Assembly: GCA_964507325.1 (NCBI GenBank)
Contig: CAZDQL010000064.1
Span: forward strand, 1 to 39,378
DNA length: 39,378 nt
DNA from: CAZDQL01 sp964507325
Lineage (GTDB): Bacteria; Planctomycetota; UBA1135; GCA-002686595
Direction: 5' to 3'
Part shown: one piece after another, positions 25,952-35,500 of the stretch
Numbering within the stretch: position 1 is the stretch's first letter
How the letters are laid out: every line of letters starts with the position of its first letter
The notes under the pieces: generated by a model
The model's database searches: none
What the model was told of the DNA's origin: nothing
What the model saw: only the letters and a program-made list of their open reading frames with translations
Program-made: the position numbers and the translations under genes

Positions 25952-27049
25952 ATGCGCATCCTGCTACTCACCCCGGTCCTGCTCCTCCCGGCTCTCCCGC
26001 CCTCCGCGCCCGCTACCGCCGACGTCGCCCTGCGGCCCGTCCACCTGCCGGTAGCCGGGCCCTGCATGACGCCGGAGCAATGGAGATGGGAGTTCATCGA
26101 GACCAGGGAGAACCTCTCGCGGCTGGCGCTCAGCGCCGCACCCATTGCGCCCTCGATCCTGTTCGAGTGGCCCCTGCGCCCCGCCCCGGGCTTCGAGGAC
26201 TTCGGCTATCACGCCATCTCGGGCTTCCCCGACCTCGACCCCAGCGCAGGCCTGCTGGATCACGAGTGCGGCCAGCGTACGTACGACGGTCACAACGGCA
26301 CCGATCCCGTGCTGTGGCCCTTCTGGTGGTACAAGATGGATCACGACCAGGTCGAGATCGTCGCGGCGGCGAGCGGGGTCATCATCAACAGGGCGGACGG
26401 CTTCGACGACCGCAGCTGCACCCCGGGCGGCTCCTCGAACAAGGTGACCATCCGCCACGCCGACGGCACGATGGCCTGGTACCTGCACATGAAGAAGTGG
26501 TCGGTGACGCCGAAGCAGATCGGCGAAACCGTCGTGGTAGGCGAGTACCTCGGTATCGTCGGCAGCTCGGGAAACTCGGGGCTGCCCCATCTCCACATCG
26601 ACTTCCGGGACCAGAACTGGAACAACTTCGACCCGCACGAGGGGCCCTGCAACGACACGATCGAGGGCTCACGTTGGGTCCGCCAGCGTCCGTACTACGA
26701 CAGCTACATCAACGCGCTGCGGACGCACTCCGCAGAGCCGGTGTTCCCGCCCTGCCCGCAGCAGGAGATCCCCCACTTCCAGGACCAGTTCGTACCGACC
26801 GAGACGGTCTTCATCGGGATCTACCACCGGGACATCGTCTACGGTCAGGTCGTCGACTACGCGGTGCTGCGCCCCGACGGCACGGTCGCCCTGCAGGGCA
26901 GCTACGGCATGGACCAGCCGCACTACGCCGCGGCGTACGCCCTCCCGGAGTACGTGCTGCCCGCGGACGCGCCTGGAGGGACCTGGACGGTCCGGGTCGA
27001 CTACGACGGCCTGGTCTACACGCGAGAGTTCACGGTCGACGCCGGGTAG
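25952..27049 (+). CDS. M23 family metallopeptidase, exported
   Basis: A 365-residue secreted peptidase. A signal peptide (residues 1-23) is followed by a domain with the M23 zinc ligands: His and Asp in YDGHNGTD, and the HxH motif in GLPHLHIDF; YLHMKKW and GSSGNSG are also family-like. M23 enzymes cleave peptidoglycan cross-bridges or other glycine-rich peptides. The catalytic domain spans about residues 90-225; the C-terminal 130 residues form an additional beta domain (ETVFIGIYHRDIVYGQVVDYAVLRPDG). It follows the deiminase gene by 97 bases in the same direction. It converges with the PPC-domain gene. Confidence 0.9.
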   Translation: MRILLLTPVLLLPALPPSAPATADVALRPVHLPVAGPCMTPEQWRWEFIETRENLSRLALSAAPIAPSILFEWPLRPAPGFEDFGYHAISGFPDLDPSAGLLDHECGQRTYDGHNGTDPVLWPFWWYKMDHDQVEIVAAASGVIINRADGFDDRSCTPGGSSNKVTIRHADGTMAWYLHMKKWSVTPKQIGETVVVGEYLGIVGSSGNSGLPHLHIDFRDQNWNNFDPHEGPCNDTIEGSRWVRQRPYYDSYINALRTHSAEPVFPPCPQQEIPHFQDQFVPTETVFIGIYHRDIVYGQVVDYAVLRPDGTVALQGSYGMDQPHYAAAYALPEYVLPADAPGGTWTVRVDYDGLVYTREFTVDAG

Positions 27050-27079
27050 CTCCGCGCGGGGCCCCTCCGCTCCCGCCCG

Positions 27080-29440
27080 CTACTCCCCGGACTCCCACGC
27101 CGACTCGACGATGACGATCGGAATCGCGGGGAGGATTCCCATCGGGTTGCGGCTCCCCCCGCGGCGACCCCCACCCCCGCCGCCTAGGAAGACGTCGACG
27201 ATGAGGTTGTCCTCGAAGCCCGCCGCGGGGGCTTCATCCGTGGCCTCCAACCAGAAGGCGAGCCCCTCGTCCACCACGTGAACGTCCTCGAGCAGGATGC
27301 CGGCGGGCGGATCGTTGAGCTCGAGGGTGACGCGGGAGAGGGCTGACCCGCCACTGGCACGCATGACCACCTCGACGGCGCCGTCCCGGGGAATGCGCAG
27401 GGGGAGGTCGGTCAGGCAGCGCACCGGCGGGACCTCGCGGGCCGGGCCGGTGATCGCCACCAGGAGCTCCTCGGCCGGCACGAGGTGGCGGTAGAGGAAG
27501 GCCTGCATCATCTCCTCGGCGGGGGTGGCGGATCGGACCCGCTCCTCGCCTCCCAGGGTGGCCCGGCCTTCCAGCTGCAGGGCGAAGCGCTCGGGGTGCT
27601 CCTCCGACGGCGGGGTGATCGTCATCCACGCGCTGTCCCTGCCCGCGGGGATGCGTCCGCCGTCCAGGCGGATCCCCAGCGGAGCGTCCACCAAGGACAC
27701 GTCGATCGCCCCGTCGAAGCCGTCCTCGCGCAGCGCGTGCACGCGGATCGCCCCGGCGCGCCCGGGGTTCAGGTTCAGGCTCGCGGGGGTGACGTAGAGC
27801 TCGAAGTCCGGCTGCGGATGGCTGAGGCGCAGTCGGTACGCGTGGCTCTCGTCCCCGTGGTGCTGCGCGTCGACGAGCGACAGGAAGTAGGTGCCGTCCG
27901 CGGGCAGCTCCGCCCGCAGGTAGCTATCCGCGTGATGGGTGAGCGATGCCGGATCCGTGTGCAGGTGCCCCTCCTTGCGCGAGTAGTCGTCGTTCCACTC
28001 GAGGACCGTCCCGGAGGAGTCCTGGAGGCGCAGCAGGGAGTCGAGGGGCGAGTAGAGCCGGCGCGCGAGCACCTCGGCCACCACCTCCTCGCCCGCGTGC
28101 CCCTCGAACTGGAAGACGTCGACGTCCCCCGCTTCCTCGATCCGACCGTCGACGATCAGCGGGAGCTCGACCGGCTGGGCCTCCTCGAAATCGTCGTTCG
28201 ACTCGACCTCCGGACCGGTCGGCAGCGAGTCGATGGCGAAGCGGAACTCGTTCGTCGGCCGGTTCTTCTGCCGCAGGCTCACGCGCCGGATGCCGTCGCC
28301 GCCCGCAGGTGGCTCGAGCTTCATGCGCCGGGTCGTCAGGTTCCAGCCACCGAGGGAGAGGTCCGTGCGACCCGTCGGGGGACCGCCCAGGGGGAAGACC
28401 TGCGTGATGAAGGGACGGTCCGCCACCGCGATGCGGTAGATGAAGTCCTCGCGGCCGCGGTAGACGGCGTCGCGCACCTCCAGCTCGTAGATCCCCGGCT
28501 TGCGCACCTCGAAGCAGAGCACCGGATCGGACTGGAAGCGGAAGTCGTCGACGAACGCCACCTCGCGCCCCTCCTCGTCGAAGAGGGCGACGGTGCCCTG
28601 GAACCACCCGGGAACGGCATCCGCCAGGTAGGGAACCAGCCGGCGCGCCTGCAACTCCACGATCAGGTCCTGCCCGCGGCGCGTCTTCAAGGGGAATCGA
28701 TCGACGTCCCCCGGCAGGATCTGGCCGTTGAAGAGCACCGGCGGCTCGGCGGGCGGCTCGGGGGGCAGCGGGTCACTCACGACGGGGTCGTTCAGCTCCA
28801 CCTCGTTCCGCTCGGGCAGGAGCCCGACCTGGAAGCACATCGGGTTCGTGATCCCGAGGTCGGAGTCGAGCCGCAGCTCCCGGTCGCCCGGGACGGCGTC
28901 CGAGTCGATCTCGACCTCGAGGATGACCGTCTCCGCGATCTGGGCGTTCGGCTGTCGCTTCCGGAAGACCTGGAACGCGCGGCGCACCTGGGCCAGCTCG
29001 CGCAGGTTCATCTCCTCCAGCCCGTCGAGGAAGGGATGGTCCGGCAGCTTCACGGGCTCACCCTCCTGCGTCTTGCCGACGCCCGCCTCCCGCAAGGCGC
29101 GCTTGAGATCGACCTTGCCCCCCTCCCGCTCCTCGGTGCGCGCGCTCCAGAGCACTTCCAACCGCAGGCGCAGATCGCGGGCCTGGTCGCCGTCGAAGCG
29201 CAGGGGCGCGGCGTACTCGACCACCCGCGCGCTCACTCCCTCGCCGGAGACGTGCACGCCGTTCACGGACTGCAGGAGCTGACCGCCGGCGAAGACCTGG
29301 AAGGTCGTTCCCCGCTGCCCGCCGGCGGGGTAGAGGTACCCGAGATGCGGCTCTCTCTTGGTCTCCTGCCCCCAGGCGCCCGCGCCGCAGAGCGCCAGGA
29401 GCGCCAGGGCGACCAGCAGGGTCGAGGGAGTCCTCATCAC
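27080..29440 (-). CDS. PPC-domain secreted protein, last gene of planctomycete trio
   Basis: A 786-residue exported protein with a signal peptide (residues 1-24, ending AGAWGQ). It contains repeated pre-peptidase C-terminal (PPC) type beta domains: LFNGQILPGDVDRFPLKTRRGQDLIVELQARRL, FLTLVD-like FLSLVDAQHHGDESHAYRLRL, and LPLIVDGRIEEAGDVDVFQFEGHAGEEVVAEVLARRL. A Gly-rich patch (GGGGGGRRGG) is near the C-terminus. This is the usual partner of DUF1501 and DUF1553 genes in planctomycetes, and its function is unknown. It lies ten bases after the DUF1501 gene, in the same operon. Confidence 0.9.
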   Translation of the reverse strand: MMRTPSTLLVALALLALCGAGAWGQETKREPHLGYLYPAGGQRGTTFQVFAGGQLLQSVNGVHVSGEGVSARVVEYAAPLRFDGDQARDLRLRLEVLWSARTEEREGGKVDLKRALREAGVGKTQEGEPVKLPDHPFLDGLEEMNLRELAQVRRAFQVFRKRQPNAQIAETVILEVEIDSDAVPGDRELRLDSDLGITNPMCFQVGLLPERNEVELNDPVVSDPLPPEPPAEPPVLFNGQILPGDVDRFPLKTRRGQDLIVELQARRLVPYLADAVPGWFQGTVALFDEEGREVAFVDDFRFQSDPVLCFEVRKPGIYELEVRDAVYRGREDFIYRIAVADRPFITQVFPLGGPPTGRTDLSLGGWNLTTRRMKLEPPAGGDGIRRVSLRQKNRPTNEFRFAIDSLPTGPEVESNDDFEEAQPVELPLIVDGRIEEAGDVDVFQFEGHAGEEVVAEVLARRLYSPLDSLLRLQDSSGTVLEWNDDYSRKEGHLHTDPASLTHHADSYLRAELPADGTYFLSLVDAQHHGDESHAYRLRLSHPQPDFELYVTPASLNLNPGRAGAIRVHALREDGFDGAIDVSLVDAPLGIRLDGGRIPAGRDSAWMTITPPSEEHPERFALQLEGRATLGGEERVRSATPAEEMMQAFLYRHLVPAEELLVAITGPAREVPPVRCLTDLPLRIPRDGAVEVVMRASGGSALSRVTLELNDPPAGILLEDVHVVDEGLAFWLEATDEAPAAGFEDNLIVDVFLGGGGGGRRGGSRNPMGILPAIPIVIVESAWESGE

Positions 29441-29450
29441 CGTTCGCGCC

Positions 29451-30794
29451 TCACCCGAGCTCGGGGAGTCGCTCCTCCTCGAAAGTGCTCGTCGCGTCGG
29501 ACGGCTGGCCGGGGAGGACGCTGACCTCGAGGCCCTTCTTGTTCGGCAGAGGGCCGTCGGGGTCGATGCCGAGCCGTTCGTAGATGCTGCCGATCAGCTC
29601 ACCGGGCAGGACGGGCCGCTCGGCCACGCGCTCGCCCTTCTCATCGGATTCGCCGACGACCACCCCGCCCTCGAACCCGCCGCCGGCCACCAGCGCGGTG
29701 AAGCAGGCGCCATGGTGCCCGCGGCCGCCGTTCCAGGGCGGCTCCCACTGGACCCGCGGAGTCCGCCCGAACTCGCCGCAGCACAGCACGATGGTGCTCG
29801 CCAGGAGTCCACGCTCGGAGAGGTCCTGCAGCAGGCTCGCCAGCCCCCGATCGAACTGCGGGAGCTTGCGGTTCATCTCCTGGAAGTGACGCTTGTGCGT
29901 GTCCCAGCCCTTCGAATTGATGGTGACGTAGGGGACCCCGCTCTCCACCAGCCGCCGCGCCATCAGGCAAGACTGACCGAAGGTGTTCCGCCCGTAGCCG
30001 TTGCGGACCTTCTCCGTCTCCTCCCCGAGGTCGAACAGCCGCCGCGCCTCTCCGAACATCATGTCGTAGGCGTTCAGCTCGCACTCGTCGAACTTGTCGA
30101 AGCGACGGCTGTCCGGCGTGGCCCTCCCGAGCGTGTCGAGGTCGCTCAGGAGACTACGGCGGCCGCGCTGGCGCTCGTCGGAGATGCCCTCGGCGACGAG
30201 CCCCTCCACCACGAAGGGATCGCGGTTCGGGTCGCCGCCGGTGGCGAAGGGCTTGTACCGCTGGCCGAGGAAGCCCGCCTCCGAGAACCGGCCCTGAGGT
30301 TCCGTCAGCACCACGTAGGGCGGAGCGAGCCCCTCGTAGCCGTTGTCGTAGCCCTTGAAGAGGGAGACGATGGCGCCGACGGTGGGGTAGACCAGCCGGC
30401 TGGGCTCGCGGCCGGTCTGCACCAGGTAGGACGCGGTTTCGTGCGCGTTCACTCCATGGGTCATGCTCCGGATGAGCGAGTACTTGTCGGCCTGCTTCGC
30501 GAGCCGGGGCAGGGAGGCGTTGATCTGGATCCAACCCACGTTGGTCCCGATCGCCTTGTCGAGGGGCCCGCAGTAGTCGTACCCGGCATTGGGCTTGGGG
30601 TCGAAGGTGTCGAGGTGCGACGGGCCGCCCCACATCCAGATCTGGATCACCGACCGGGCGCGTGCCTGCACCCTCGACCGCTGTGAATCCTGGGCCAATC
30701 CGCTCGTCATCCACGCCAGACTCGCCGCTCCCGCCAGTCCGCCCTTCAGCGCGGTACGACGCGAAAGCGTGTTGTCGATCTGTCTCTCGTCCAT
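29451..30794 (-). CDS. DUF1501 protein with Tat signal
   Basis: A 447-residue DUF1501 protein. It opens with a twin-arginine signal (SRRTALKGGLAGAASLAW). The family core is visible in IQIWMWGGPSHLDTFDPKPNAGYDYCGP, RSMTHGVNAHETASYL, NTFGQSCLMARRLVESGVPYVTI, GWDTHKRHF and CCGEFGRTPRVQ. It has an alkaline-phosphatase-like fold and may be a sulfatase relative; activity is not established. It lies between the DUF1549/DUF1553 gene (19 bases upstream) and the PPC gene (10 bases downstream), the classic planctomycete order. Confidence 0.93.
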   Translation of the reverse strand: MDERQIDNTLSRRTALKGGLAGAASLAWMTSGLAQDSQRSRVQARARSVIQIWMWGGPSHLDTFDPKPNAGYDYCGPLDKAIGTNVGWIQINASLPRLAKQADKYSLIRSMTHGVNAHETASYLVQTGREPSRLVYPTVGAIVSLFKGYDNGYEGLAPPYVVLTEPQGRFSEAGFLGQRYKPFATGGDPNRDPFVVEGLVAEGISDERQRGRRSLLSDLDTLGRATPDSRRFDKFDECELNAYDMMFGEARRLFDLGEETEKVRNGYGRNTFGQSCLMARRLVESGVPYVTINSKGWDTHKRHFQEMNRKLPQFDRGLASLLQDLSERGLLASTIVLCCGEFGRTPRVQWEPPWNGGRGHHGACFTALVAGGGFEGGVVVGESDEKGERVAERPVLPGELIGSIYERLGIDPDGPLPNKKGLEVSVLPGQPSDATSTFEEERLPELG

Positions 30795-30813
30795 GGTGGG
30801 TCCCGTCCTCGGC

Positions 30814-32379
30814 TCAGTGCCGGTAGAGAAACTCCTTGGTGTTGATCAGCGCCCAGGCCAGGTCCGCCGCCACCTCCCGGCCCGGGAGGCCGGCGTTGCG
30901 GGCGTACTCCTCGGCAATGGCCACCTCCTCCTCCGTGGGGTAGCGCGAGAGCACGGTCAGGAACAGGCCGTCGAGGCCGCGCTCCTTGTAGCGCGTGGCC
31001 GGGGCGACCCAGCGCCACAGCCGCCCGCTGCGCCGGATCATGTTCTGCACCTGCGACGAATTGAGCAGGTACAGGCGCTGGGCGTCCGACGGCTCGTTGC
31101 TGCGCTCCGACTCCAGCCCCGTGTCGCGCGGAGGACGTCCGAACAGCTCGAGGAAGGGGCTGGTGATACTGCCGTCCGCCAGGGTGATGGCCCGGTGGTG
31201 CTCGGGGATGTGGGTGAAGGGCTCCGGGATGGCGCTCGAGTAGCCCTGCTCGGCGCCGAAGATCGCGCACAGGGCATCGAGGAGCACCTCCGCGTCCAGG
31301 CGCCGGACCGGGTAGTGGGCAAAGACGGCCTCGGATTCCGCCGCCGGAGAGCGGGGAATCGAAGAGCGCTGGTAGGTGCGCGAGTTCAGGATCTCCCGAA
31401 AGAGATGCCTCAGGTCGTAGTCCGCGCGGACCAGCTCGTCCTGCAGGTGCTTCAGCAGATCCGGGCAGACGGGAGGGTTGTCGGGACGGATGTCGTCCGG
31501 CTCGTGGATCAATCCCCGCCCCAAGAGCCAGGACCAGACACGGTTCACGATGTTGCGCGTGAACCAGGGGTTCTTGCGGTCGATCAGCCAGTCGGCGAAG
31601 GTCTGCCGCGGATCCACACCAGGCTCGAGCGTCACCGTCGTCCCGTCGGGGAGGACGGCCAGCATCGTCGCGCTCCATTCGGGATCCAGGTAGACGATCT
31701 CCTCCTTCCACTCGGCGGTGCGCTTGTACGCGATACGCGAGAAGCAGGCCTCCATGCCCGCGCGCCTGACCTCTGGCCAGTCCTCGATGCGCGCACCCAT
31801 GAAGGTGAGGGCCACGATCCGGGCGATGGCCGCCGGTTCTCGCCCCTGCAGGGCGCGGTAGAAGTTGACCTCTGGCACGCGGAAGTTGCTGCCGCTCGAA
31901 GTCAGGAGCTCCCTGGCGAACTGGTCGTAGGGCCGGTTCTCCCGCAGCGCGTCGTGGATCCAGCGGTGGTAGGCCTGCACCGCGTTGGGCCACAGGTTGA
32001 TGGGGAACTCCGCCTTCACGCGCAGGAGGTCGCACCACTTCAGTGACCAGTAGTCCGCGAACTCCTCCCGCTCGAGGACCGCGTCGATGAGATCCGAGCG
32101 CTTCTTGCGGTCGCTGTCCCTCAGAAAAGCGATGACCTCTTCCGCCTGCGGCAACGTACCCAAGACGTCCAGGTAGAGGCGCCGGATGAACACGGCGTCC
32201 GAGCAAGCAGCGGCCGGCTGGATGCCGCGTTTGCGGTGCTCGCGCTGGATCAGCCGGTCGATGGTGCTCACGCGGGCGACGTTCTTGTCGGACTGGAAGG
32301 GAGCCCCGGTCTCGTCCCTCTGGCCCTGAGCCGTCAATCCCCCTAGGAGCAGCGTGGTGGCGAGCAGCGCCTTTTCCAT
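30814..32379 (-). CDS. DUF1549/DUF1553 (PSCyt2-PSD1) protein
   Basis: A 521-residue exported protein. ATG 32379 follows AAGGAG at seven-base spacing and starts a signal peptide (ending GGLTAQG). The DUF1549 block is VSTIDRLIQREHRKRG, FIRRLYLDVLGTLPQ and LIDAVLEREEFADYWSLKWCDLL. The DUF1553 block is LADWLIDRKNPWFTRNIVNRVWSWLLGRGLIHEPDD, DLRHLFREILNSRTYQRS and YLLNSSQVQNMI. The N-terminal cytochrome-like (PSCyt1) heme module often found in this family is absent, with no CxxCH. First gene of the trio with DUF1501 and PPC. Confidence 0.93.
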   Translation of the reverse strand: MEKALLATTLLLGGLTAQGQRDETGAPFQSDKNVARVSTIDRLIQREHRKRGIQPAAACSDAVFIRRLYLDVLGTLPQAEEVIAFLRDSDRKKRSDLIDAVLEREEFADYWSLKWCDLLRVKAEFPINLWPNAVQAYHRWIHDALRENRPYDQFARELLTSSGSNFRVPEVNFYRALQGREPAAIARIVALTFMGARIEDWPEVRRAGMEACFSRIAYKRTAEWKEEIVYLDPEWSATMLAVLPDGTTVTLEPGVDPRQTFADWLIDRKNPWFTRNIVNRVWSWLLGRGLIHEPDDIRPDNPPVCPDLLKHLQDELVRADYDLRHLFREILNSRTYQRSSIPRSPAAESEAVFAHYPVRRLDAEVLLDALCAIFGAEQGYSSAIPEPFTHIPEHHRAITLADGSITSPFLELFGRPPRDTGLESERSNEPSDAQRLYLLNSSQVQNMIRRSGRLWRWVAPATRYKERGLDGLFLTVLSRYPTEEEVAIAEEYARNAGLPGREVAADLAWALINTKEFLYRH

Positions 32380-32560
32380 GTTTGCTCCTTGTTCATGCCG
32401 CGACCGCCGCGCACCCCCTCGGGTGCACTTCAACCTCGATGGTAGCCCGCGGTTCCGCCGCGGTGCAGGGATCCGGCGGATTTCGGCCGCCTCTGGCGCC
32501 CTTCCGGCTGTCACCCTTGTGCCTGGTCACATCCGGCACCGATGTGCCCGGTCCGTACCG

Positions 32561-35500
32561 TCAGTCCGGATCCCCCGTCAGGACCCACCCGGCCCACGCC
32601 GCGATGGGGTACCCCTGGGCCCGCAGGTGCTTCTTCGCCTCCCACAGAGCCTCCGCCTTGCCCATCCCCTTGCGCCACAGGTTCTCGTAGAAGCGCGTCA
32701 TCAGGTCCTTGGTGAGATCATCGTTCACCTTCCACAGGGAGGTGATCGCGGTCCGGGCGCCTGCCGCGTGCAGAGCGGTTTGCAGCGAGAGGATCCCCTG
32801 GCCGGCTCGCGAAGATCCCACGTTCGTCTCACAGGCGCTGAGCACTGCGAGCTCGCAGGCGGAGAGGTCGTAACCGGCGAGTTCCTCTGCAGTGAGCAGA
32901 CCCGGTACGCGACCGACCGAGTCGCGACCCCGGTTCGCGCCGGCCAGGCACAGACCGCACAGCGTCAGTGGGGCGAAACCGCGGATGGCCCTTTCGGTGC
33001 GGGCGAAGAGCGGCGGCTCCTCTCGCCGCGCCGCATCCAGCGTGGAGAGAACCGATTCGGGGGCGAACCACCCGTGCGTCGCCAGGTGCAGGAAGCACCT
33101 GCCCCGCACGGCTTCGAAGACCGCGGCTTTGGTGGCCTGATTGCGCTCCAAGAGCACCACTTCCTGCCCAAGGACCTCCTCGTACTGCGCCGACACCGCC
33201 TGCAGCTCGCCCTTGGTCCCCCACAGGCGGCCCCAGTTCCCGAAGGCGCTGCCGCGAGCTCGGTCGATCGGAGCTGCGTTCACGGCCGCCAGATACTCGG
33301 GGATCATCTCTGGAACGAGCTCTGCGTCGAAGTCGATGTCGCCGACGACCAGAAGACCGCTGCCCTCGCTTGCGGGCTGCGCTTCTCCCCCGGCGACCAG
33401 GCGCGCGAAGGAGACCTCGTTGCGAAGGCGGTAGAGGTCTCCGAGCACCACGCCCGGCCGATCGCTGGGTAGGGCGTCGATCGGGACCAAGTGTAGGACG
33501 TCGTCGAGGCACAGGTGGACTCGCGCGCCCTCTTCGAGCCCTCCTGCTGTGGTGACGATCGGATCGAACAGGGCGCGCCGCAGGGCTCTGCCCAGCTCGT
33601 CCGCGTCGGGCCCCACCGCTAGAGAGACGCCTCTTTCGACGGGCTTGCCGATGGCGCTGCGCCAGGCGTGAATGCGCTGCTCGAGCTCCGTGAGTGGCCC
33701 GAGCTCTACGCGTCGTACCGGCTTGCCGCGCGCGAAGACCATGGCCATTAGAGCCGGGGCTTGCTGGTGGACCGCGGTGATGGCCTCGCTCGTACCCCAC
33801 TGGGTGTAGCGCAGGAATCCCACGGCGAGGTCCCCCGCCTGGAGGCTCTCAAGCACGTCCTCAGCCCGCACGACCTCGAACACGGCGCCCCTCTCGGCGA
33901 GCAGGGAGCGGACTTCCCGCGACAGGCGGTCGCGTTGCAGCGACAGCTCGACGATCGAGTCCCGCCAGTCCTCCATCGTCTCCTGCGCGGCGGGGCCTGC
34001 GAGCGTCCTGTCATTGATCTGGGCGCGCAATCGAGTGAGCTCCAGTCGCATTCGCGATAGCCCGTCTCCGTCCCCAGCGCGCCCTGGGTGTGTTCTCTGA
34101 GTGGCTACATGCCTGCGGGTCTCGATCAGCGTCGCCAGCAGGGGCTCGAGCCCCACCCTCTGGCTGAAGAAGATCAGACCGTCCAGCTTGCCAGTCACGG
34201 ACGCCGCGACCTCTTGCGCCTCGCGCGGAGCCAATCCGAGGGCCGCCTGCAGGCGCTCGAGCAGTCCCGCTCCGAACGCTGGCAGGAGTTCGCTCATCCC
34301 CTGGAAGTCCTCGAGCACGTACTTCGTGTAGATGAGATTCCCTTGCGCGCCGAGGAGCTGAGGGCTGCTTGGGGGCAAGGCGTTCCCGTAGGCCTCCATG
34401 ACCTGCTCGGCGAGCTCGTGGGCCGCTTCCAGCTCGCCCTCGAGGATCATGAGCAACGCGAGATAGGAACGAGTGCTGCAGACCTCGGTGTGCCCCTCAG
34501 GGAACCTCTGCAGTTTGACTTCCAGCACCTGTTCGATCAGGGATCGCGCACCGGCCAGCTCGCCGAGCGCCGCCAGGACCCGGGCGAGGTTGGCACGGGT
34601 CGCGAGGCGTGCGGGGTAGTCCTCGGGGTAACTCCGCTCGTAGCCCTCCAGGGCTCGCTCGAACTGCGCACGGGCTCCTTCGAAGTCCCCGAAGTGGTGC
34701 AGCACGGCCCCGAAGTTCAGGCGACTGGCCAGAAGGTCGGGGTGGTCCTCTGGAAGAGTGCGCTCCCGGATCTCGAGTGCCCTCTCGTGGAGCACTCGCT
34801 CGCCTTCCCGGTCTCCGTAGCGGCCGAGCGTGTCTGCCAGGGCCTCTCGGGCCTTGAGAATGAAGAGGTGGTCCTCGGGCAGGGTCCGCTCGCGTGCCGC
34901 CAGTACCTGTTCCTCGAGGAGGCGTGCGGTCTCCAGATCACCAGTCTCCTTGAGAACTACGGCCAGGTTCCCGCGCGTGGCCAAGAGACGGGGGTGATCC
35001 TCCGGCAGGTTCTGCTCTCGGATCCTCAGCACTTCTTCCAGGAGTCCGCGCGCCCGGTTCAGGGCGCCAAAGGATTCGAGGGTGATGGCGAGGTTCTCCC
35101 GAGCGCCGAGAAGATCCGGATGATCCTCGGGGAGGGTCCTCTCGCGCGCCTCCAGCACGCCCTCCTGCAACTCGCGTGCCCCATCCAGCTCGCCGAAGTC
35201 GTACCACGTCAGCGCGACGCTGGTTCGAGTCCGAAGAAGATCGGGGTGGTCATCGGGCAGGGTCTGCTCGCGCACCGCCAGCACCTGCTCCTGCAGCTCG
35301 CGAGCCCGATTCAGGTCCCCGAGGGAGCTGATAATCGCGGCGTAATTGAGGCGAGCATCGAGAAGCATCGGGTGATCCTCCGGGAGCGTGCGTTCGAGCG
35401 TCTCGAGTACCTGCTCCTGCAGAGCGCGCGCCCCGGGGAGATCGCCGAGTCTTCGCAACGTCTCGGCGAGATTCTGACGGGCCCTGGTGAGGTCGGGGTG

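Noticed and set aside
27058..27065. GGGGCCCC palindrome between convergent M23 and PPC genes as a terminator
   Set aside because: No loop and no T-tract in either direction; common by chance at this GC content.
27485..29524. 679-codon forward frame opposite the PPC-domain gene
   Set aside because: Antisense shadow in high-GC DNA. The reverse strand has the signal peptide and PPC repeats.
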